From Topomyia yanbarensis (taxonomy: Eukaryota; Arthropoda; Insecta; Diptera; Culicidae): a stretch of DNA of 64,000 nucleotides. Of this stretch, positions 57,013 to 64,000 are shown piece by piece (within the stretch, counting starts at the first letter, position 1; the number at the start of each line of letters is the position of its first letter). Position numbers and translations under genes: made by a program. The notes beneath the pieces are model-generated. The model worked only from the letters and a program-made list of their open reading frames with translations, did no database searches and had not been told where the DNA came from. The stretch covers positions 36,795,934 to 36,859,933 of the forward strand of contig NC_080670.1 of assembly GCF_030247195.1 (NCBI RefSeq), in the 5' to 3' direction.

Positions 57013-57183
57013 ACACCCCCAAAACTTAAACAGACGTGCGGTACTGTTTTGTTTTTTCGGTGTGCTTTGTTTGTGTGTATAACTCATCCACTAAATTTTA
57101 CAAACAACGCACTCAGTTCACCATCTGCAGGCGAGTAGCGGAAAGTTCTTCCCACACGTTAAAAAGGCGGATTGAAAGTAGCA

Positions 57184-58081
57184 ATGAATTCTGCTTGTAA
57201 AACAGGTGACTCTCCTGTTAATGGGATCGAGAAAATTGCATGTCGTGGCAATTGGTTTTTCACCGCTTTTGCGTTTCTGGTATGCAGCGATCTGCTCTGG
57301 ATCTGTTGTCTGGATTTAATAAGAACTTGTACTGGCTGTGCGATAATTGTGCTTGCAGTTTCAACAAGTGGATGGAGCACTAAAAAAATGTGCGAGTCGG
57401 TAGATAACCTGAACGCAGTCGTGTCTAATCTCTCCGACCGCATTGATACACATTTTCCGGCTAATTCTGGTTTTGTAGCTGAAAGGCTGGCTGTCTATCA
57501 AGCGACCTCCGGAGGATCTACCCACTCCAAAAAGAAGTCGCGAAAATTATGCTAGAATTCGCGCCACTGCAACCGCTGTCTGTGGTACTCGAGTAATTCA
57601 GCGGGAAATCAGAACAGTTGCTGATGAGCGGGAACAGTTCTGGGACTACCTGAACCGTCTCGATCCGAGCCATACAGTGAATGAAATCGTCGCTATGACC
57701 AATGCTTGGGAATAAGCCCTCCATCCCTCCGCCACAGTCCAGCTGCTGCAGCGAGCGTTCACAAGTCATCCCGGTCCTGTGTGCGGGAGTGGTAAAATGG
57801 TCTTCCAAACTTCCTACTGTGGCAACTCACCGGCAATTGCGCAAAGACGCCCCCTTTCAGGTCAGTAACCCGCAGCCGTTAACGAGTGGTACCTATCCAA
57901 ACAGCATTGAGTACAACCCCCGATTTCCCGGTCACAGGGACGCATACTTGCCACCAGTCCTGAGAAAGTCCTTAGTCCCCCCATCACAGTCGAGCCCTTT
58001 CAGCCAGCGACCAGCCGCCGACCGGACCAGTGGCGGAGTTAGGACGAGGAGTCTTCCGCAAACCTACAGCAGGCAAGTATA
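57184..58081 (+). pseudogene. CR1/Q-type ORF1 with PHD finger, degenerate
   Basis: Start taken at the ATG at 57184. Across two frames (57184-57264, then shifted) the sequence shows a Cys/His pattern ending YWLCDNCACSFNKWM, the end of a PHD-type zinc finger, followed by VDNLNAVVSNLSDRID, a likely coiled coil. Further on WDYLNRLDPSHTVNEIVAM and a Pro/Ser-rich tail continue in other frames (57555-58080). PHD fingers in ORF1 are known for CR1-group elements. The ORF is broken by several frameshifts and stops. ORF2 follows about 55 bp on. Confidence 0.7.
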
Positions 58082-58135
58082 AAGCATCTGTGAGCTCTTC
58101 CTTGCCTCAAAACTCTTCGAATTGATCAACGACGG

Positions 58136-59463
58136 GACAAGCTGCTACTATACTACCAAAACGTGGGTGGTATCAATTCAACCGTTGAAGAATATCGCCT
58201 TGCAGTCTCCGATAACAGTTTTGATATCATCGTCTTCGTCGAAACGTGGTTAAACGATGTCCGGTGTTCGGTACTGGATATGAGATTTTTCGTTGCTACC
58301 GGAACCTTAGAAATAGCCGTAAATCTACTGGAGGTGATGTATTAGTAGCAGTTAATCGCAGCTTGATGGCACGAGTTGTTGAGAAGACTTGCTGGGATTG
58401 CCTCGAACAGGTTTGGACGATAATCGAGCTTGGTGACCGTAAGTTGTACTTGTTGGTACGTCGCACCCGACCGAGTCCGTGACATCGAATATATTGACGC
58501 ACACTGCAGTTCAGTTTTACCATCTTCAAAGACGCTGAATCGGTTGATGAGATCATCGTACGAAGAGATTTCAATCTCCCCAGCATTTCGTGGAAATCTT
58601 CCCGCAATAGATTTCTTTACTCGGATTCCGATCACACCGTACTTCTTTTAGGGGCGGCGAGGCTTCTTGACAGCTACAGCTCGGCCACGTTACTACAAAT
58701 AAATCCTATCGCCAACGAGAATAACCGCCACCTTGATCTTTGTTTTGTCAGCGATCAGGTTTCTGCTACATCAGTAGTGATGGCTCCCTCTCCTCTAGTG
58801 AAACCAGTAGCACATCAACCACCATTGATCGTCGCGATTCATCGCACCCTGGCGCACGATTACAATGTTCCTCCGGCCCTCGTCTCTTACGACTTACACA
58901 AAGCTGATCATCGCAGTATCGCAGACCTGTTCTCCACTCTCGATTGATTAAATATTCGGGACCCCGAAGATGTTGACACCGCAGTTCAAACATTTTACAA
59001 CGTGTTGGGTTATGTTATTGACAGGCACGTTCCGAAGAAAGTTCTTCATCAACAAACCGGCGCTCCTTGGTAAACAAGCACAATACGGCGGCTGAAGACC
59101 ATTTGGAGCGCTGCTGTGCGGAGATATACTAAGTATCGCACAATCCCACTTAGAAACCATTACGTCAGTCGCAACCATGCTTATAAACGAGCTAGTCAAG
59201 ATTGTTTCTTTCGATATCAGCAAAACATTCAGCGCAATCTCAAGTCGCACTCCGAACGTTTCTGGAAATATGTGAATGAACAGCGCAAGGAATCCGGACT
59301 GCCGTCATCTACGACTTTCAACCACATCCCAAGATATGTGCAGATTTTTTTCGGAGAAATTCGCGAATGTGTTTACTGGCCTAAAGCACAGAGAACAGAC
59401 GTCCATCTTCAGCATTCAACTTGTGTAAAAATCTCTAACGGTTTCGAAGGTAGTTGGAAAATC
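58136..59463 (+). pseudogene. CR1/Q-type ORF2: APE endonuclease and linker, degenerate
   Basis: Begins LLYYQNVGGINSTVEEYRLA and IVFVETWL (endonuclease N-terminal motifs), then in a second frame NSRKSTGGDVLVAVNRSL and LEQVWTIIELGDRKLYL. A third reads PDRVRDIEYIDAHCSSV, and another reads VGDFNLPSISWKSS (catalytic Asp-Asn motif). The C-terminal linker includes HLDLCFVSDQ, RHVPKK and FWKYVNEQRKESGLPSS (59116-59330). At least four frame changes and stops near 58948 and 59072. Interrupted at 59464 by a dispersed repeat. Confidence 0.78.
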
Positions 59464-59464
59464 T

Positions 59465-59801
59465 AAACCAGGTGCGCTACTGTCGTCATGTTTTTTGTGG
59501 CTGAGTTCGTCTGAATTGACAGCGGTTATTCCTCTACCCAGTCAAACTAGTCCGAAACCGGTTCGGACTTCCAGCTCAAAAGCATCAACCGGTAGAGTCG
59601 GAATCGGTTGTTTTCTTTGAGCAAGATTCCATACTTAATCCATTCAGGACTTTGAACTGGTTCCGGAAGGGGATTTGACGGATAGTTGGGATAGGTTGAT
59701 GTGGCGGCGCTAGTGTTTATCGTATATTAATTCAAATGTTTACACACGTTTTTAAATATTTTTGTTCGACCATAGATTTCTGTTCTCTGTGCCTAAAAGA
59801 G
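59465..59801 (+). repeat. Dispersed repeat, copy B, inserted in the CR1/Q ORF2
   Basis: Aligns with 8315-8652 from 'aaaccaggtgcgctactgtc' to 'tctctgtgcc'. ORF2-like sequence lies on both sides, so this is a real insertion. Contains a CCCA fold-back unit (59537-59690). Confidence 0.78.
59537..59690. mobile_element. Fold-back MITE with CCCA termini, copy 3
   Basis: CCCAGTCAAACTAGTCCG to GGATAGTTGGG; same structure as 8398-8540. Confidence 0.5.
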
Positions 59802-60891
<1,090 letters not shown>

Positions 60892-62169
60892 ATGGCGGCC
60901 GCTAGTAGCGGTGACCCGGGAGGGTCAAGCAAAAGAAGATTACCGGAGTATATGGACCCGACGAACAAATTCGGCGAATTGACGTTTCTGCAGCTGACAG
61001 GTAAAGACGGTGTACCTTTGCCAAGAAACCCGTTTATCATTGGAAAATCGGTTGAGGTTGCCGCTGGAGGTCCAATCGAAGGTGCGAATACCGAAGCTCA
61101 AGGGACACGGTATACCCTTCGAGTTCGGAACCCCGCCCAAGTTGCTAAGTTGCAGAAAATGAACCAGCTTATTGACGGCACTGAAGTAGTGGTTGAAGCC
61201 CATCCGAATTTGAACGTAAGCAGATGCGTAATTTCCTGCTACGATCTGATTCATATGGAAGAGAAGGATGTTTTACAGGAAATCATAAGCCAGGGAGTGA
61301 TTCGTGTTCAGCGAATTACACGAAAGGAAGCCGAGAATAGAGTAAATACGCCAGCGCTAATATTGACCTTCTGCAAGACCACATACCCGGAATACATAAA
61401 GATCGGTTTGCTTCACGTTCCTACTCGCCCATACTTCCCGAACCCGATGCTTTGTTATGGATGCTTCAACTACGACCATACACGCGTTCGATGTCCTGGT
61501 CCCCAGCGATGTTTTAACTGCTCGAAAGATAAACACGGCGAAGATAAATGCAAAGAAACGGCGTACTGTCGGAATTGTGAAGGCGATCACCAACCAACTA
61601 GCCGCGAATGTCCTGTTTATAAAAAAGAAATGGAGGTCATAAAAATAAAAGTACGCGACAATCTAACATTCCCGGAAGCACGCAAACGAGCGGAACATCT
61701 AAATAAAGGCAGCTATGCTCAGGCCACAGCACAACCGAATGAGATCCTTAGCAAGCTGAAAGAGTTGGAACTGGCAATGAAGAAGAAGGACGAAACGATC
61801 GCAAAACTTCTGGCGGAGACCAAACGAAAAGACGAAAAAATCGAGCAAATGTTGGCGTACATCCATCAGATGAAACAACAGTCCGCCAGCCAAGAAAAAC
61901 CACAACACAACAAAGAACAGAAGCAAACGAGCCAACCAATCGGGCCTGTGACGAGATCCAGGAACAACTCACCAGCGATAACTACGGACTCAAAACGAGG
62001 AAGACCACAGAAACAACACACCCCGTTCAGCAAACCAACGACAACCTCACCGGATAACCTAAGCCCACCACCAAAAAGAACCGCTGCCACTACCACCAAC
62101 GAAACTATGGAATATTCAGACGATGAAATTGAGATTACCGAGACGCCTCCTAGCCAGCCTCTTCGATAA
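60892..62169 (+). CDS. ORF1 gag-like RNA-binding protein of an I-type element
   Basis: 425 residues, intact. ATG at 60892 in a good context (CCAAGATGG). Residues about 70-175 look like the fold preceding the knuckles in I-type ORF1 proteins (TRYTLRVRNPAQVAKLQKMN; RRM-like by inference). Three zinc knuckles follow: 188-201 and 207-220 (C-x2-C-x4-H-x4-C) and 226-240 (C-x2-C-x3-H-x6-C). Residues about 285-330 are a charged coiled coil (ELAMKKKDETIAKLL), and the tail is Gln/Pro/Thr-rich. The protein would coat element RNA and guide it to the nucleus. It overlaps the next frame by 47 bp in another register. Confidence 0.92.
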   Translation: MAAASSGDPGGSSKRRLPEYMDPTNKFGELTFLQLTGKDGVPLPRNPFIIGKSVEVAAGGPIEGANTEAQGTRYTLRVRNPAQVAKLQKMNQLIDGTEVVVEAHPNLNVSRCVISCYDLIHMEEKDVLQEIISQGVIRVQRITRKEAENRVNTPALILTFCKTTYPEYIKIGLLHVPTRPYFPNPMLCYGCFNYDHTRVRCPGPQRCFNCSKDKHGEDKCKETAYCRNCEGDHQPTSRECPVYKKEMEVIKIKVRDNLTFPEARKRAEHLNKGSYAQATAQPNEILSKLKELELAMKKKDETIAKLLAETKRKDEKIEQMLAYIHQMKQQSASQEKPQHNKEQKQTSQPIGPVTRSRNNSPAITTDSKRGRPQKQHTPFSKPTTTSPDNLSPPPKRTAATTTNETMEYSDDEIEITETPPSQPLR

Positions 62170-63340
62170 TTCTCATTTTCATCAACGTTTGGATACCAAC
62201 GACAACCCACGCACGAATACTGACCACGAGATAGATCGGTTTGGAAGAGAGGAAAGTGTAGTACTCCTTCCAACGCAAGCACAGCAGGATGAAGGAACTA
62301 TCCGGGCCGTCATACCCCAACCCGTTGATAGTGAATTCACCTCTGTGGCCGATAGGAACACCGATTTCACCACTACAACTTGCGAACCAGTAAACAAAAG
62401 AATCCCGAGCGACGAACAGAAGGAGATCAGCAAAACTACACGAAGCCTTTCCCCAGTGCCGACTGCAGTCGGTGTTTTTAAACATGATAGTGTAGTTTGT
62501 ACGACAGCGGTTGGCACTGCGGGGCTTGACCCTCCACAGGTCAGTTCTGACTTTGCCAAACCTATTACGGATACTGCTGCGCTAAATTCCTTTACAGAGT
62601 CGACTAACATCACCGTACCCATACATCTCTGGAACCAACCATTGCTTTCACCTGGAGAAGGCATATCTACAGGAATGTTCCACGTTGGCTCAGCAACTCT
62701 AGCGTCGAAGCAGCAATCAACGAAAACTACACGAAGTCCTTCCCCAGTGCCGATCGCAGTCGGTGTTTTTGAACATGATAGTGTAGTTTGTACGACAGCG
62801 GTTGGCACTGTGGGGCTGGACCTATCTCAGGTCAGTTCCAAGTCTGCTAACCCTTTCACAGATACTGCTGCGCTAAACGTTTTTACAGATCCGGTTGGCA
62901 ACACTGTTCTTGCTGAACCTTGGCACCAACCGCTGCTTTCACCCGGAGAAGGCACATCGACAAGACTATACCACAACGAATCAGCAACCCGATCGTCGAA
63001 GAAGCAATCCACTAAAACTACACAAAGTCTTTCCCCAGTGCCGGTCGCTGTCGGTAGTTCTGGAAGTAATCGTGTAGTTGTTTCGACAGCGGCTGGCACT
63101 GTGGGGCTAGACGTCCCACAGGTCAGTCCAATATCGCTTCATCTACGCGCAAATGCTGCTGCTGCTTCCTCTGTTGCAGATGTAACCAGTTCGAGTCCAA
63201 CGAGTAACCGGTTTGGGGAAGAAGAGAAGAAAGTAGCTTCCCCACTTCATAATGAAGGGATCGACCGGGGGGAAGAGGACTGTCCCTACCTCCCTGATAT
63301 ACAGTCCTCGCAATTCTCCTCCTGGCTTTCCGCCGGCTAA
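62123..63340 (+). CDS. Repeat-bearing ORF between gag and endonuclease (I-type element)
   Basis: 405 codons, overlapping the end of ORF1 in a different frame and in the same frame as the endonuclease downstream. Low-complexity Ser/Thr/Pro/Val-rich. From residue 104 a 97-residue unit is repeated: 104-200, 201-297 and a partial third from 298, each opening KTTRSxSPVPxAVG (third KTTQS). A single TAA at 63338-63340 ends it; past this the frame stays open into the endonuclease, so it is best read as an N-terminal extension of ORF2 that is interrupted by a stop, or as a separate product. I know no function for it. Shadow frames on the minus strand mirror the repeat. Confidence 0.65.
   Translation: MKLRLPRRLLASLFDNSHFHQRLDTNDNPRTNTDHEIDRFGREESVVLLPTQAQQDEGTIRAVIPQPVDSEFTSVADRNTDFTTTTCEPVNKRIPSDEQKEISKTTRSLSPVPTAVGVFKHDSVVCTTAVGTAGLDPPQVSSDFAKPITDTAALNSFTESTNITVPIHLWNQPLLSPGEGISTGMFHVGSATLASKQQSTKTTRSPSPVPIAVGVFEHDSVVCTTAVGTVGLDLSQVSSKSANPFTDTAALNVFTDPVGNTVLAEPWHQPLLSPGEGTSTRLYHNESATRSSKKQSTKTTQSLSPVPVAVGSSGSNRVVVSTAAGTVGLDVPQVSPISLHLRANAAAASSVADVTSSSPTSNRFGEEEKKVASPLHNEGIDRGEEDCPYLPDIQSSQFSSWLSAG
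62432..63172 (+). repeat. Tandem repeat, 291-bp unit, about 2.5 copies
   Basis: Unit starts at 62432, 62723 and 63014. In-frame (291 is a multiple of three), about 80-85% identity between the first two copies. Anchors such as 'gtagtttgtacgacagcggt' recur at matching offsets. Confidence 0.9.
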
Positions 63341-64000
63341 GATACACCGCAACATCACAACCAGTACCAGAGTACCGATCGTTCCGTGGATATCAGCACA
63401 CGCAACGTGCCAGCTGGACATCGAAGGTCTATTTCGTCTTTATCATCGTCTTCGTCAACGACTTCCGCCAGACGAGATAGTAGATGTTTCGCACTTCAGT
63501 GGAACATTCGGGGGCTGCGAACCAATATCAGCGAGCTTAAACAGCTCATCACTGAATACGAACCGAGCCTAATAGCACTACAGGAAACCAAAGTGGACAA
63601 TCGAGTGATCCCAGCCGACTTCATTGGCAAGAACTATACTCTGTTGCTTCAGACTGGTAGCTGTCGACACTGGCAACACGGAGTGGGCCTGGCCATTAGG
63701 GATGGAGTGCCCTTTGAGCGGATTGACGTCGATAAGGATATCCAAGCGATCGCAGTTCGGGTTCAACTACCACAGCAAATGACGGTGGTATCAATATACA
63801 TTCCTCCCAGTACCCAACAGTGCCAAGAAAAACTATGTGACCTCCTCGAACAGCTCCCACGTCCTATGTTAGTGCTAGGTGACTTCAATGCTCATCACAT
63901 ATGCTGGGGATCCAACAAATCGTCCGCACTAGGTCAATTCATCGCAGAAAAAACGTTGGAAGAACACCTAGTTATACTTAACAATGGGTCGCATACACGA
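63341..64000 (+). CDS. ORF2 APE-type endonuclease (I-type element), partial at window end
   Basis: Open to the window edge, in frame with 62123-63340. No ATG just after the TAA, so its own start is unclear. From 63491 it reads LQWNIRGLRTNISELKQLI (Asn of the first catalytic motif), LIALQETKV (Glu), GVGLAIRDG, VVSIYIPPS and VLGDFNAHHICWGS (Asp and Asn) and LVILNNGS. All catalytic motifs visible so far are intact. It nicks target DNA for target-primed reverse transcription; reverse transcriptase should follow beyond 64000. Confidence 0.9.

Noticed and set aside
61699..62808. Minus-strand frames under the I-type ORF1 and repeat region
   Set aside because: They mirror the plus-strand coding sequence and its tandem repeat and have no independent evidence.

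Overview
The window looks like a repeat-packed stretch of a mosquito genome, most likely a culicine such as Aedes. That assignment is an inference: it rests on the mix of I-type, CR1/Q-type and BEL/Pao retroelements, Helitrons and many small TIR elements, on AT-rich spacers, and on the absence of prokaryote-style gene packing. I found no host protein-coding gene I would defend. Every convincing coding region belongs to a transposable element, and nearly all are broken. Two short minus-strand ORFs (about 44.2-44.4 and 47.5-47.7 kb) are listed only as weak candidate exons.

Layout. 0-3 kb: a 5'-truncated I-type non-LTR element on the minus strand (reverse transcriptase plus RNase H, one amber stop). 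3.1-8.1 kb: two Helitron copies. The first has its 5' tip expanded into a 286-bp TA tract. The second is split by a TA-flanked element that carries a 1.7-kb extra block, which itself holds a TTAA-flanked element. 9.7-17.1 kb: a very young BEL/Pao LTR retrotransposon (410-bp LTRs with one difference, 5-bp target duplication) whose genes are nonetheless disabled. 17-23.5 kb: spacer with small fold-back elements and a minisatellite. 23.9-25.9 kb: a CR1/L2-like reverse transcriptase split by two small DNA elements. 26-31.4 kb: fold-back and TTAA elements and a 763-bp element with repeated subterminal CTTGCAA motifs. 31.8-33.4 kb: remnant of a plus-strand non-LTR element. 37-53.8 kb: a dense field of non-autonomous DNA elements, several with exact target duplications (8 bp hAT-like, 2-4 bp others), and one tRNA-derived SINE with a 12-bp duplication. 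55.5-57.0 kb: an element bounded by inverted tandem arrays of a 15-16-bp unit. 57.2-60.0 kb: a CR1/Q-type element with a PHD-finger ORF1, interrupted by a repeat and then by a TTA tract. 60.2-64 kb: the 5' part of a better preserved I-type element, with 5' UTR, a gag-like ORF1 with three CCHC knuckles, an unusual region with three 97-residue repeats, then the endonuclease running off the window.

The encoded functions are those of mobile elements: RNA binding and particle formation (gag proteins), target cleavage (APE-type endonuclease or integrase), reverse transcription and RNase H. Small elements lacking genes depend on transposases made elsewhere. The insertions give a relative chronology: a Helitron older than the TA element inside it, older in turn than the TTAA element inside that; a CR1/L2-like reverse transcriptase older than the two elements splitting it; and a CR1/Q element older than the repeat inside it. 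The BEL/Pao copy is the youngest large insertion.
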